A stretch of 64,000 nucleotides of DNA from Neptuniibacter caesariensis (GCF_000153345.1 NZ_CH724125.1:313653-377652), one strand, 5' to 3'. Counted from the stretch's first letter, positions 34,795-44,038 are shown. Numbers and translations: made by a program. The notes: generated by a model from the letters alone, not told the origin.

Positions 34795-35718
34795 CTAAAA
34801 GGCAGCCTCTTCATAGTGAGGATATAAATGCGCCACTGTGCGCGCAAACTCTCTTCGAGTCAGGGCTATATCACTGAATTTTTCGGCAATAGGTATTTGA
34901 ATAACCTCAGTCATACTTAACCCTTGCTCAGCAGATGTTTGGAGTGTCAGGTCAAGCCATGCGAGATATTCATCCATCTGTTTCAAAGGTTTCTGATCGC
35001 TAACAATAGGCCCATGTCCTGGAACAAGCAGCTTATAACTGATCTGTTTCAGGCGTTTGATTTCTCCTCTCCAGATATCGATACCTGGTGTATGTGGAGT
35101 TGTTAAGGCTCTTTGGTAAAACACCATATCCGAGGCAAACAATACACCCGTCGTTTCATCATAAATCACAAGGTCAGAACCAGAGTGACCGGTAAAAGAA
35201 AGTAACTTGAGTTTATGTTTGCCCAGAGTAATATCTGAACTTTCTAATGCTTTCGTGGGTGGAAGAGACTCAGTCGAGCGCATCCAATCTCCTACCAGAC
35301 GATACATATTTTCTGCAAAAGCATCTCCATGCAATTTAATATATTTCTGTGTTTGTGGAAGAGAATAGATGGGAATGTCATCAAACGCCTGGTTGCCAAG
35401 AAAATGATCCGGGTGGTGATGTGTATTGAATACCATTCTAATGGGCTGACTTGTTTTACTCTCAATTAACGCTCGCATTGCCTTTCCATAACGAAGTGAC
35501 GGTCCGGTATCAATCACGATAACGCCCTCGCCCGTTACTATAAAACCGGTATTAACAATGTTTCCGCCGTTTCTTTTTGAGAAGTCCTCCAGTTTACCCT
35601 GTAACACCCAGGTGTTTTCAGCAACCAATTCCGCTGTAAGTTGATAGCTGAGTGGTGCAGACATGGCTGACAAGCTCGGAATAACGAACAGAATGAGCAA
35701 TAGATATTTCTTCATCAT
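34795..35718 (-). CDS. Quinoprotein-associated zinc metallohydrolase (beta-lactamase fold)
   Basis: A secreted metallo-beta-lactamase-fold protein of about 307 residues with a signal peptide ending SAMSA and the zinc motif HHHPDH (about residues 100-105), then SFTGHSGSD and LVPGHGP providing further ligands. It matches the 'quinoprotein relay system zinc metallohydrolase' group found with PQQ-dehydrogenases and SoxYZ-like carriers. The first in-frame codon is GTG 35724, but two ATGs at 35718 and 35715 follow an AGGTGA and are likelier. It directly follows the SoxYZ-like gene. Substrate unknown. Confidence 0.87.
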   Translation of the reverse strand: MMKKYLLLILFVIPSLSAMSAPLSYQLTAELVAENTWVLQGKLEDFSKRNGGNIVNTGFIVTGEGVIVIDTGPSLRYGKAMRALIESKTSQPIRMVFNTHHHPDHFLGNQAFDDIPIYSLPQTQKYIKLHGDAFAENMYRLVGDWMRSTESLPPTKALESSDITLGKHKLKLLSFTGHSGSDLVIYDETTGVLFASDMVFYQRALTTPHTPGIDIWRGEIKRLKQISYKLLVPGHGPIVSDQKPLKQMDEYLAWLDLTLQTSAEQGLSMTEVIQIPIAEKFSDIALTRREFARTVAHLYPHYEEAAF

Positions 35719-35724
35719 TCTCAC

Positions 35725-36477
35725 CTACAATGCCTGCTCAAATTCATTGCCACCGTTATCACGCATCCAGATAGTGTGCTTTTGATCGGGATTTCTGACA
35801 TCAAAGGTAATAACAGGATTTTCACTAACAGGCGGATAAAGCTGCATGCTTGCCAGATTATCTCCGCTGCTGGTCTTTACTATTACACTCTCAATATAGA
35901 ATTCAGGGATCGAATCAACTAAGCCCGTGTCCATAGGATGGATGATCTTAAGTTTGTAGCGGCCTCCAGATTGGCGAGGGAAAAATTTTGTTTTCATCTC
36001 TCCCAGGTGGCTTTCCCAATATGGGTTGGCCGCGGCAGCACTAGGTGTGGTACAGCCTCCCCCTGCGGCATCGAGATAACTACCGCCAATATGCCAGACA
36101 CCGGATTTTGTTAATACAGCTGCTCGGACGGCGGTGCCCTGTTGAACTTTGATCCGCAACGAAACTCTTGGGACAATCTGTTCATGGGGAAAATAGGTAA
36201 AAATGTGCTGAATGGGATTCAGATCTGCCCAAGTGACAATTCTTTCAATCTGCCCGCTGAGTGCTTCTGCATTAACAGTAATAGGTACTTGTGTTGGATC
36301 TTCAGCAAATTCTGGAACATCAACCTTAATCCGCTCATCAAAAACGTACTTATCATTACCGATAAATTGATCTCGCATATAATCCCATAAAGGGGATTCT
36401 AACGGATCAGCACTGCTTGCATGGGTGAAGTTAGAAAGTGCTGCGCTCAATGTTAGCGCAGCAATCGACTTTTTCAT
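35725..36477 (-). CDS. Quinoprotein-associated SoxYZ-like carrier protein
   Basis: A 250-residue secreted protein with a signal peptide ending FTHAS. The N-terminal SoxY-like half ends in GGSYLDAAGGGCTTPS with a single cysteine (C142), the expected carrier thiol; the C-terminal half (about 155-250, starting SHLGEMKTKFFP) is SoxZ-like. The TIGR04557 family of such fusions is found only with PQQ-dehydrogenase clusters. What it carries is unknown. It lies between the PedG-like gene (45 bp) and the metallohydrolase (no gap). Confidence 0.88.
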   Translation of the reverse strand: MKKSIAALTLSAALSNFTHASSADPLESPLWDYMRDQFIGNDKYVFDERIKVDVPEFAEDPTQVPITVNAEALSGQIERIVTWADLNPIQHIFTYFPHEQIVPRVSLRIKVQQGTAVRAAVLTKSGVWHIGGSYLDAAGGGCTTPSAAAANPYWESHLGEMKTKFFPRQSGGRYKLKIIHPMDTGLVDSIPEFYIESVIVKTSSGDNLASMQLYPPVSENPVITFDVRNPDQKHTIWMRDNGGNEFEQAL

Positions 36478-36522
36478 CTTGAATCCCTCTTATTATTATT
36501 TTTTGATTCAGGATATAAATTG

Positions 36523-37437
36523 CTATTGGTTTACATCCTGATAAAAGCCGGGCAATTCATATCTGAGCCCATAAGATTGATAGATTTTTTCCATTTCGCC
36601 TGACGTCACCATACGATCAACTACGTCAGCAACTGAATGTCCAAGCTGCCGATAGGTATGTTTAATCGCCATGCCGATATCCCATTTCTGCTTGCCCATC
36701 GTTGGATAACCATTCGTAGCCAGCGTAAATTTTTTATCGGGCTGTTTGTGAGCTAACCAATCAACTTCAGCGCGCATAGCCATGATCGCATCGACTTTAC
36801 CCTGCTTCATTGCGGTGTATGCTTCTCTTGCGTTAGGAAAGTGATGAGTTTTATCGCGCATCCTGCCGCCAAAAGCGGAAGTCAGATAAAAGGCGGGTAA
36901 GCTGTCTATCTCAACGCCAATTGGGTGATATTGAAAAACCGCTAAGGTAGATACATTGTCGAGTTTGTTGTTGTCATAAATGACTTGCCAGCTCTCGCGC
37001 TGATACGGGCCAAACATAACGACCATGTCGTTAATCACGTACCCCGTCGAATCTCGCATATAGCTATATTCCCTGTCATAGGGAACACGCATCATTACAT
37101 CTGCAATGTTCTTTAGGGCCAATGGATTTGCTTCGTTTTTATCCAGATAGTGCCCTTTCCAGACATTATTACGTAGATCGTCTTCTAGGTTTTCATCCGG
37201 TGTAATCCAGTGAGGGACAAACTTCACGCCAAACTCTTTAGCGATATGTTGTCCAATTTCTACATCGACACCTCTAGGTCTTCCCTCTTCCATGTACGAA
37301 TACGGAGGGAAGTCCTTATAAAAACCTACTTTTATATAACCGCTATCTATTACGTCGTCGTAATAACGAGCTTGCGCCAGGCTGCTAAGCAGGCTGGCGC
37401 AAGTAATAACAACGGCTGTTTTAAGCTGTTTATTCAT
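36523..37437 (-). CDS. pedG: Quinoprotein-associated periplasmic binding protein (PedG/MxaJ-like)
   Basis: A 304-residue secreted protein with the family 3 solute-binding fold, beginning after a signal peptide (ending AQA) with SGYIKVGFYKDFPPYSYMEEG. It matches the MxaJ/XoxJ/PedG family, encoded next to PQQ-alcohol dehydrogenases and thought to help their maturation rather than transport. Its start overlaps the cytochrome c end by 8 bp. No transport permease accompanies it here. Confidence 0.9.
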   Translation of the reverse strand: MNKQLKTAVVITCASLLSSLAQARYYDDVIDSGYIKVGFYKDFPPYSYMEEGRPRGVDVEIGQHIAKEFGVKFVPHWITPDENLEDDLRNNVWKGHYLDKNEANPLALKNIADVMMRVPYDREYSYMRDSTGYVINDMVVMFGPYQRESWQVIYDNNKLDNVSTLAVFQYHPIGVEIDSLPAFYLTSAFGGRMRDKTHHFPNAREAYTAMKQGKVDAIMAMRAEVDWLAHKQPDKKFTLATNGYPTMGKQKWDIGMAIKHTYRQLGHSVADVVDRMVTSGEMEKIYQSYGLRYELPGFYQDVNQ

Positions 37438-37873
37438 CTGTAGCTTTGGTTTCTAACCAAGCGCGAATAGCCCACAGAGCTTCCTGGCTCAAGTGCTCGG
37501 CCATTTTCGGCATATAAACACGCCCGTCACGTACAGCACCGTTTACTACACGGTATTTGTACCATTCATCACCTTCAATGCCCGCTTCCAGGTAGCGTAG
37601 GTCAGGGGCAATACCACCTGAGATTGCATCCAAACCATGACAACGTGCGCAGTTCTGCGTATAAGCAGATTCGCCAATAGTAACTGCCAGATCACGATTT
37701 TCGTAATCTGCGTTATAAGGATTTTCTTCAAGCCACTCCTCACCTAGAGGAGACAGGCCTGTAACGTCAATACTCTGAGGAACAACATCACCGTGAGCCA
37801 GAACCTGTCCTGAAATTGCTGCAGACAAAAGCCCTGCTGTAGCCAGACCCAAAAGTTTTTTATTGCTAGACAT
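37430..37873 (-). CDS. pedF: Cytochrome c electron acceptor of quinoprotein dehydrogenase (PedF/ExaB-like)
   Basis: A 147-residue periplasmic monohaem cytochrome c: signal peptide ending QVLA, haem-binding CARCHG (about 73-78) and a late methionine ligand in MPKMAEHL. It would accept electrons from the PQQ-alcohol dehydrogenases. First gene of the minus-strand operon pedF-pedG-soxYZ-like-metallohydrolase, divergent from the PedE-like gene across a 442-bp region. Confidence 0.92.
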   Translation of the reverse strand: MSSNKKLLGLATAGLLSAAISGQVLAHGDVVPQSIDVTGLSPLGEEWLEENPYNADYENRDLAVTIGESAYTQNCARCHGLDAISGGIAPDLRYLEAGIEGDEWYKYRVVNGAVRDGRVYMPKMAEHLSQEALWAIRAWLETKATDE

Positions 37874-38315
37874 CTTAGTTCACCACTTAGTTTTTATACT
37901 GTTCGCGCTTCTGGACTGGTGTGCTCCATAGCTTCACTTAAAGCTGCGCTATATCTCTACATGTACCTGAGTCACCCACTCAGGTTTTGATGTCATATAT
38001 GATATTGCGTGTATAAAAACGCTCAGAATTGTACTTTGGGTTTCAAAAACTCCTCCCTTGGTAGGAGTCGCACCACATATTCATACCTAAGTACCGCTTT
38101 TTTCTGTAAGCATTAGTACCTCTGCACTAATCCACCTTTATTACTACGGGTTTTTTCCCTAATCCTATCGGGAAGCCTGCCCTCAAATTCAGGCCTTAAG
38201 CCCGGAATCACGGGGCTGAATACCGTTGTCGTTAAAACCTCACAAAACAGAGAATTAAAAGAAGCGATAACCGAATCGCGAGATATAACTCTCCAAACTA
38301 ATAGGGTTTATAACA
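37874..38315. promoter_or_regulatory. Divergent pedF/pedE regulatory region
   Basis: This 442-bp gap holds two inverted repeats: ACTCCT/AGGAGT with an 8-base spacer at 38049-38068 and ATTAGT/ACTAAT with an 8-base spacer at 38112-38131. Between them is AAGTACCGC (38089-38097), like sequences before other pathway genes. These are candidate binding sites for a NarL/LuxR-type regulator such as ErbR or the regulators at 41156 and 43246. No gene was found here. Confidence 0.45.
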
Positions 38316-40145
38316 ATGACAAAAAAAATAATGACTACAGGATTAAAGCCTCTATGTGCAGCAATTGGCTTAAGCTTAGTGGCTGGCGCGGCAGTAGCTA
38401 AACCTGTTACTTGGGAAGACATTAAGAATGATGCGAATACTCCGGAAGATGTTCTTGGCTACGGTATCGGCCCCAAGGCTCAGCGCTGGAGTGATCTAAA
38501 GGATATCAACACAAAGAACATCGACAAGCTTGTACCGGCGTGGTCTTTCTCTTTTGGTGATGAAAAACAGCGCGGACAAGAGACTCAGGCACTTGTTCAT
38601 GACGGTGTAGTATATGTAACAGGTTCTTACTCACGTATATTTGCACTCGATGCGAAGACAGGTAAAAAACTTTGGGCATACTCTTATCGTCTGCCAGATG
38701 ATATCCGCCCTTGTTGTGACGTTGTTAACCGCGGTGCTGCGATCTTCGGAGATCTTGTTTACTTTGGCACGCTAGATGCTGCAATCGTTGCGCTTGATAA
38801 AAAGACCGGTAAGGTAAAGTGGAAGAAGAAATTCGCTGATCATACCGAAGGCTACACCATGACAGGTGCGCCAACCATTATCAAAGATCAGAAAACAGGC
38901 AAAGTCCTATTAATTCACGGATCATCGGGTGATGAATTTGGTGTCGTCGGTAAACTGTTTGCCCGCGATGCTATGACCGGTGAAGAAGTTTGGATGCGCC
39001 CATTTGTTGAAGGTCACTTTGGTCGTCTGAATGGCAAAAAGAGCACGCCTACAGGTGATGAAAAAGCGCCTTCATGGCCTGATGATCCTAACTCCCCTAC
39101 AGGTAAGGTTGAAGCGTGGAGCCACGGTGGTGGTGCACCTTGGCAATCAGCAAGTTTCGATGTAGAAACGAATACGATTATCGTTGGTGCCGGCAACCCA
39201 GCACCATGGAATGGCTGGGCACGTACCTCTGAAAATGGTAATCCAGCTGATTACGACAGCCTCTATACGTCTGGCCAGGTTGCAGTTGACCCTTCAACTG
39301 GTGAAGTAAAATGGTTCTACCAGCACACACCAAATGATGCTTGGGACTTCTCTGGAAACAACGAGCTGGTACTGTTCGAGTACAAAGATGGCGGAAAAAC
39401 AGTTAAAGCAACTGCGCATGCTGACCGTAACGGTTTCTTCTACGTAGTTAACCGTGAAAACGGTGACTTCATTCGTGGTTTCCCATTTGTAGACAACATC
39501 ACTTGGGCGACTCATATCGATCCTAAGACAGGTCGCCCTGTAGAGGTTGAAGGTCAGCGCCCTCCAAAACCAGAGCCAGGTAAAAAGAAAGGTAAATCTA
39601 TTGAGGTTTCTCCCCCATTCCTGGGAGGTAAGAACTGGAACCCTATGGCTTACAGCCAGGATACTGGTCTTTTCTATTTAGGAGCCAACCACTGGAAAGA
39701 AGATTACTGGACTGAAGAAGTTCACTACAAGCGTGGTGCTGCATACCTAGGCCAAGGCTTCCGCATTAAGAAAATGTACGATGATCACGTAGGTGTTCTT
39801 CGTGCGGTTGATCCTAAGACAGGCAAGATTGTTTGGTCTCACAAAGAGAAGCTGCCACTTTGGTCAGGCGTTCTGGCTACTAAAGGTGGCCTGATATTTA
39901 CCGGTACAGGTGACGGTTACTTTAAAGCATTCGATGCAAAATCGGGTAAAGAGCTTTGGAAGTTCCAGACAGGCTCAGGCATCATCTCCTCACCTATCAC
40001 ATGGGAGGAGAATGGTGAGCAGTATGTCGGTATCGCCAGCGGCTACGGTGGTGCAGTGCCACTATGGGGTGGCGATATGGCCGACCTAACTAAGCCCGTT
40101 ACACAGGGTGGTTCTTTCTGGGTATTCAAACTACCTAAGAACTAA
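38316..40145 (+). CDS. pedE: PQQ-dependent alcohol dehydrogenase, predicted calcium type (PedE/ExaA-like)
   Basis: A 609-residue periplasmic quinoprotein with signal peptide ending GAAVA. Vicinal cysteines C133-C134 (RPCCDVVNRG), metal ligands E207 (GDEFG), N294 (GNPAPWNG) and D344 are present. At the position that is aspartate in lanthanide enzymes the residue is S346 (WDFSGN), as in the calcium enzymes ExaA and PedE. It oxidises ethanol and other alcohols. It is divergent from its cytochrome c operon and ends in a terminator just before the pentapeptide-repeat gene. Confidence 0.94.
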   Translation: MTKKIMTTGLKPLCAAIGLSLVAGAAVAKPVTWEDIKNDANTPEDVLGYGIGPKAQRWSDLKDINTKNIDKLVPAWSFSFGDEKQRGQETQALVHDGVVYVTGSYSRIFALDAKTGKKLWAYSYRLPDDIRPCCDVVNRGAAIFGDLVYFGTLDAAIVALDKKTGKVKWKKKFADHTEGYTMTGAPTIIKDQKTGKVLLIHGSSGDEFGVVGKLFARDAMTGEEVWMRPFVEGHFGRLNGKKSTPTGDEKAPSWPDDPNSPTGKVEAWSHGGGAPWQSASFDVETNTIIVGAGNPAPWNGWARTSENGNPADYDSLYTSGQVAVDPSTGEVKWFYQHTPNDAWDFSGNNELVLFEYKDGGKTVKATAHADRNGFFYVVNRENGDFIRGFPFVDNITWATHIDPKTGRPVEVEGQRPPKPEPGKKKGKSIEVSPPFLGGKNWNPMAYSQDTGLFYLGANHWKEDYWTEEVHYKRGAAYLGQGFRIKKMYDDHVGVLRAVDPKTGKIVWSHKEKLPLWSGVLATKGGLIFTGTGDGYFKAFDAKSGKELWKFQTGSGIISSPITWEENGEQYVGIASGYGGAVPLWGGDMADLTKPVTQGGSFWVFKLPKN

Positions 40146-40172
40146 GTTTCTTCTTCAATGAAGCCTTAGACT

Positions 40173-40209
40173 GCCCGTGCATTAGTGATCCTGATGTACG
40201 GGCTTTTTT
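40173..40209 (+). terminator. Terminator between pedE-like and pentapeptide-repeat genes
   Basis: GCCCGTGCAT paired with ATGTACGGGC, then six T. The T-run ends one base before the GGAG ribosome site of the next gene, so read-through past it decides expression of that gene. Confidence 0.85.
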
Positions 40210-40219
40210 GGAGATAAGC

Positions 40220-40858
40220 ATGAAAAAGGTATTACTACTATCCTCTCTTCTCGTAGCTAGCCAGGTATCGGCAAATGAGCTTGTTATCAATGGATGCGCA
40301 ATTGAGCCTGAAACCCAATGCCCAGGTGTTGATCTTTCTGGTGCAGATCTTAAGCATGTAGATCTAACCGGTGCCGATTTAACAGGTGCAAACCTGCAAG
40401 GTGCAGATCTACGTCATGCGACTTTAAAAAATGCCAAGATTGAAAAAGCCAATTTAACTAAAGCGAATCTTGCAAGAGCCGATCTGCGTCATGCCACATT
40501 ACGCGGCTCTAATCTGACAGAGGCTAATTTAGAGGCTATAAAAGGATGGGCCTTATTCGGTCAGGGTGGAAATTTTTATAAAGCTAATATGCAAGGTGCA
40601 AATCTTGAGTTCTCGCGATTTAGTGGCGCAAGAATGCAGAAAGCCAATCTTCAGGCGGCTAATCTTGAAATTGCCTGGATGACGAAGGTCGATCTAACGG
40701 GTGCTAATCTGAAAAACGCAAACCTCCAGGAGGCTAAGTTGAATGGTGCATCCCTGGAAAATGTCGATTTCACGGGCGTACGCAGACACTATGCGACATT
40801 TCAAGCTACCTATATGGAGGGTTGCAAAGGCTGTCCGTTTGGATGGTCAAAGAATTGA
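40220..40858 (+). CDS. Secreted pentapeptide-repeat protein
   Basis: A 212-residue protein with signal peptide ending SANA (about 1-18) and about 25 tandem A(D/N)LXX-type pentapeptides forming a right-handed quadrilateral helix. N-terminal CAIEPETQCPG and C-terminal CKGC pairs may form disulfides. A pentapeptide-repeat gene follows pedE in Pseudomonas putida too, so the association is conserved though its role is not known. Start ATG 40220 with GGAG at 40210. Confidence 0.87.
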   Translation: MKKVLLLSSLLVASQVSANELVINGCAIEPETQCPGVDLSGADLKHVDLTGADLTGANLQGADLRHATLKNAKIEKANLTKANLARADLRHATLRGSNLTEANLEAIKGWALFGQGGNFYKANMQGANLEFSRFSGARMQKANLQAANLEIAWMTKVDLTGANLKNANLQEAKLNGASLENVDFTGVRRHYATFQATYMEGCKGCPFGWSKN

Positions 40859-41109
40859 TTTCTTAGGTGGCTGATTACTATGTCAGCCACCTCCCTTTCT
40901 TCCTGGTAGAGTAATACCTATCATCATTCAAATAGTCCCTTAAATATGTTCTCCAGGGTAAGGACTTCGGCAGAAGCGTTAAGCTTTTATTTTCAAGCCG
41001 GCTAAACGATATCAAATGACCAGTACATAACCTAGTGTCATGATCCGAAGGGTATTTCTAGAGTCTGGTTTTCTTCCTGTTTAACCCTTGTTGCACCTTA
41101 AGCTACAAA

Positions 41110-41133
41110 TAAAAAAGCCCTCAAAGTGAGGGC
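41110..41133 (-). terminator. Terminator after the response regulator gene
   Basis: GCCCTC-AAAGT-GAGGGC followed on the minus strand by seven A/T-complement T residues, 23 bp beyond the regulator stop. It is in the 297-bp gap 40859-41155, which also has GGTAGAGTAATACC at 40904-40917 (inverted GGTA/TACC). Confidence 0.85.
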
Positions 41134-41155
41134 AAAGAAGATAGAGGAATTGCAA

Positions 41156-41800
41156 TTATTGGATATTGGTACCAACCTTCACCAAGCCTGTTTCAATAGC
41201 TAAATGTACGAGTTCAGCCGTTGAACCGATATTGAGTTTACTCTTCAAGATGGCGGTGTAATTAGAAACGGTTTTACTACTAATGCACAGCTGTTCTGAT
41301 ATCTCTTTTACATTGCTTCCCTGAGCAAGCATGACAAAAATTTCAAATTCTCTCTGGGTCATCTCTTTCAGGCGCTTATCTTTCTGTTCGGGCCTGGAAA
41401 CTGCAAGACGCATTGCAAGTTCGTGTTCTACATAAAGCTGACCTGCTGATACTTTTTTTACAGCTTCGATAAGAATTTCTGGCGTGCAGCTTTTTGTTAT
41501 ATAGCCCTTTGCTCCTGCTTCGAGCGCTTGTGTTACGACGGGAATTTCATCGTACATGCTAAAAAACAGGATTCGGGTATCGGGTTTCTTCTGTAAGATC
41601 CTACGGGTTGCCTCAATACCGCTAATCCCCTGCATGTTTACATCCATAATTACGACATCAGGCGAATCTGACTGGCACAGGCTGTATGCTTGGTCGCCGT
41701 TTCCTGCCTCCAGAACTTCACAAGGAGCCAGCATTGCAGAGAGCAAGCTTGCATAACCCTGGCGTACAACAGCGTGATCATCTGCTATTACAATTTTCAT
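41156..41800 (-). CDS. NarL/LuxR-type response regulator
   Basis: A 214-residue regulator: receiver domain (1-120, phosphoacceptor D53 in VIMDVNMQG) and LuxR helix-turn-helix near the C-terminus (LTQREFEIFVMLAQG-like start then VKEISEQLCISSKTVSNYTA). It overlaps the upstream kinase gene by 4 bp, so they are a pair. It resembles the second regulator at 43246, a probable duplicate. The place in the PQQ cluster suggests control of the alcohol dehydrogenases. Confidence 0.92.
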   Translation of the reverse strand: MKIVIADDHAVVRQGYASLLSAMLAPCEVLEAGNGDQAYSLCQSDSPDVVIMDVNMQGISGIEATRRILQKKPDTRILFFSMYDEIPVVTQALEAGAKGYITKSCTPEILIEAVKKVSAGQLYVEHELAMRLAVSRPEQKDKRLKEMTQREFEIFVMLAQGSNVKEISEQLCISSKTVSNYTAILKSKLNIGSTAELVHLAIETGLVKVGTNIQ

Positions 41801-43134
41801 ACTACCTCCTCACGTACCGGCACTTTCAGCTGTACCAGTGATCCTTTGTTCTGTTCTTGGATGAATTCAAGTTCGCCCTGCATGCACCTTGCGCGCTCTT
41901 GCATGGAGCGAAGACCAAGGCCTACAGTTTTAGTTCGTTCAACTGCAACGCCGTTATCGGTCACATTCATGTAAATAAAACTATCTTTCACTTGTAGGTG
42001 GATTAAAACGCTATCCGCTGATGAGTGCTGCGCCACGTTGTTCAGCGCTTCCTGAACAATTCTATAAATATGCGTATTCCGCTCATCATCCATGTCTGGT
42101 ATGTGCTCCGGTAGCTGCAGATTTACTTTGATTCCTGTGTGAACAAGTCCCCAGTTTTCAACCTGAGTTCTAATCGCCTCAAGCAGCCCTAGTTGTTCTA
42201 GAATAACTGGATGAAGTTCACGGATAAGCTGCCTGAAACTAGTTTGCATAGCATCACAATTAATCGCTATTTGATTGCCTACAGACGCGACTAATTCAGG
42301 GACATGTGCACTCTGTTTAATTAAATAGGCCTGGGCCCGTATGCCGGTCAAATACTGGCCCAGGTCATCATGTAGCTCTCGAGCCAGATGGGCTCGCTCA
42401 TTTTCTTGAATGCGCATGAGCTCATGAGTTAGTCGCGCATTGTCACTTTGTGATTCCTCAAGTGCATGGGCCATTGCATTGAAATGGCTTGATAGCTCAT
42501 TGATTTCTTTGATTGAATACTCATTGAGCCGGGCTGTGTAGCGGCCCTTTTCTATTTCTCTAAGGGCTGTTAAGAAATCAGTTACGGGCTTAATTCCTTG
42601 TTTTACACCAATGTAAATCGCGATATTTGATAGCAGTACACTTAATCCGAACAGCATTAAAATATGCTGTATCGACTCCCAAACCTCGCCTACTTCATCG
42701 CTTGGATCGGCCTGTAAGAGTAATGCTCTCCCATCAGGGAGATAGCGGTAGTATTTTTTTTCCTGTAGCTTGTCGAGCCCAGGAATCATATCCTGAAACC
42801 AATCTGGTGCGCTCTCCTCATCTTCATTCTCAGGTTCTGATGAAAAGGCAGCACTTTGAGAATTTGAGCCGACTATTTCAATATGTACGTGACGTGTCTC
42901 ACCCTCTAACAAACTTTCCAGCAATGACTCATTCTCAGCTGCGACACTGAGTAGTTGGTGGGTAAAACTCAGACCAGAGATAACTTCGCGTTTGATATCT
43001 TTTGTCGCCTGCTCAATCATTTCATTCAGCGTTACGACCAGCGCAATAGCAAAAACGATAACGACAATTAAGTTTAATCTCAGAACTGCATTCATTCTCA
43101 TACCTATAAATCGGGCAAATATCACAGACGACAT
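41797..43134 (-). CDS. NarX-type membrane sensor histidine kinase
   Basis: A 445-residue kinase with two membrane spans (about 14-34 and 160-180) bounding an acidic periplasmic domain of about 125 residues (segment EPENEDEESAPD). A HAMP linker follows, then HisKA_3 with ERAHLARELHDDLGQY as the phosphorylated-histidine box, and an HATPase domain ending TVGLGLRSMQERA. It pairs with the overlapping regulator downstream and perhaps with the one encoded upstream at 43246. The acidic periplasmic loop could bind a cation; whether lanthanide or calcium is only speculation. Confidence 0.92.
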   Translation of the reverse strand: MSSVIFARFIGMRMNAVLRLNLIVVIVFAIALVVTLNEMIEQATKDIKREVISGLSFTHQLLSVAAENESLLESLLEGETRHVHIEIVGSNSQSAAFSSEPENEDEESAPDWFQDMIPGLDKLQEKKYYRYLPDGRALLLQADPSDEVGEVWESIQHILMLFGLSVLLSNIAIYIGVKQGIKPVTDFLTALREIEKGRYTARLNEYSIKEINELSSHFNAMAHALEESQSDNARLTHELMRIQENERAHLARELHDDLGQYLTGIRAQAYLIKQSAHVPELVASVGNQIAINCDAMQTSFRQLIRELHPVILEQLGLLEAIRTQVENWGLVHTGIKVNLQLPEHIPDMDDERNTHIYRIVQEALNNVAQHSSADSVLIHLQVKDSFIYMNVTDNGVAVERTKTVGLGLRSMQERARCMQGELEFIQEQNKGSLVQLKVPVREEVV

Positions 43135-43245
43135 GCCAAAGATAAGTATGCTAAGGAGTGATGAGTGGTAAGAATCCCTCTATAGGCGCATTCAGGCTAC
43201 GACTTCGGTACCGTTTTGCGCCCACGAGGATGATAAGGAATGGAA

Positions 43246-43881
43246 TTAAGAGCCTATTTTTACTACCCCTGCCTCAACAGCAAGGTGAACTATTTCGGCT
43301 GTAGAGCTGATTTGTAGTTTGCTTTTAATCGTTGTGATGTAATTCGAAACCGTTTTTATATTCAATTCAAGCGTGTCAGCTATAATCTGCGAACTTTGCC
43401 CCCGGGCAAGCATCACAAACACCTCAAATTCCCTTTGGGTGAGCTCGCGAAGCAACCCTTCCGTAACATTTTGGTTGTTCAGAGCAAGCTTCATAACTAA
43501 ATCATATTCAATGAAAATCTCACCTTTAGAAATGCGAGTAACGGCTTCTAATAACGTTTTTGGGGAACCTGATTTGGTGATGTAACCCATTGCACCAGCA
43601 TCTAATGCTTGTTTGACGACCAGAGATTCATCATACATGCTGAAGAACATGATTTTTGCATCGCGATCTGACTCAAGGATACGGGTCGCAGCTTCAATGC
43701 CACTGATACCTGGAAGGTTAATATCCATAATGACGATGTCTGGCTTTTCACTCTGGTAAAGTTCAGCAGCCTGCTCGCCACTTGAAGCTTCAATGATCTC
43801 ACAAGGATCTATGACGGTGGGTAACACGCTTGCATAGCCCTGGCGTACTACAGAATGATCATCTGTAATCAGAATTTTCAT
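43246..43881 (-). CDS. NarL/LuxR-type response regulator
   Basis: A 211-residue regulator closely similar to the one at 41156 (same opening, phosphoacceptor D53 in IMDINLPG, C-terminal LuxR helix-turn-helix with QIIADTLELNIKTVSNYIT). Start ATG 43881 has GGAG five bases upstream; an in-frame start at 43923 adds residues outside the family. It lies 111 bp upstream of the kinase gene. Two paralogous regulators around one kinase suggests a branched response. Confidence 0.9.
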   Translation of the reverse strand: MKILITDDHSVVRQGYASVLPTVIDPCEIIEASSGEQAAELYQSEKPDIVIMDINLPGISGIEAATRILESDRDAKIMFFSMYDESLVVKQALDAGAMGYITKSGSPKTLLEAVTRISKGEIFIEYDLVMKLALNNQNVTEGLLRELTQREFEVFVMLARGQSSQIIADTLELNIKTVSNYITTIKSKLQISSTAEIVHLAVEAGVVKIGS

Positions 43882-43986
43882 GGGATCTCCATTAATGCAC
43901 AGTTGCGCCATCAATCCTAGCATCTAAAGTACTAGTTTTTATAGCTTAGCTGCTAATGAAGTGCCTGTAACCCCATAAAAGATAAG

Positions 43987-44021
43987 AAAAAAGCCCGCCT
44001 ATTTAGTTTAAACGGGCTTTT
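43987..44021. terminator. Bidirectional terminator
   Basis: AAAAAAGCCCG at 43987-43997 pairs with CGGGCTTTT at 44013-44021. It may end the cupredoxin-like transcript from the right. Confidence 0.75.
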
Positions 44022-44038
44022 GGTAAAGAAGGGTGCTG

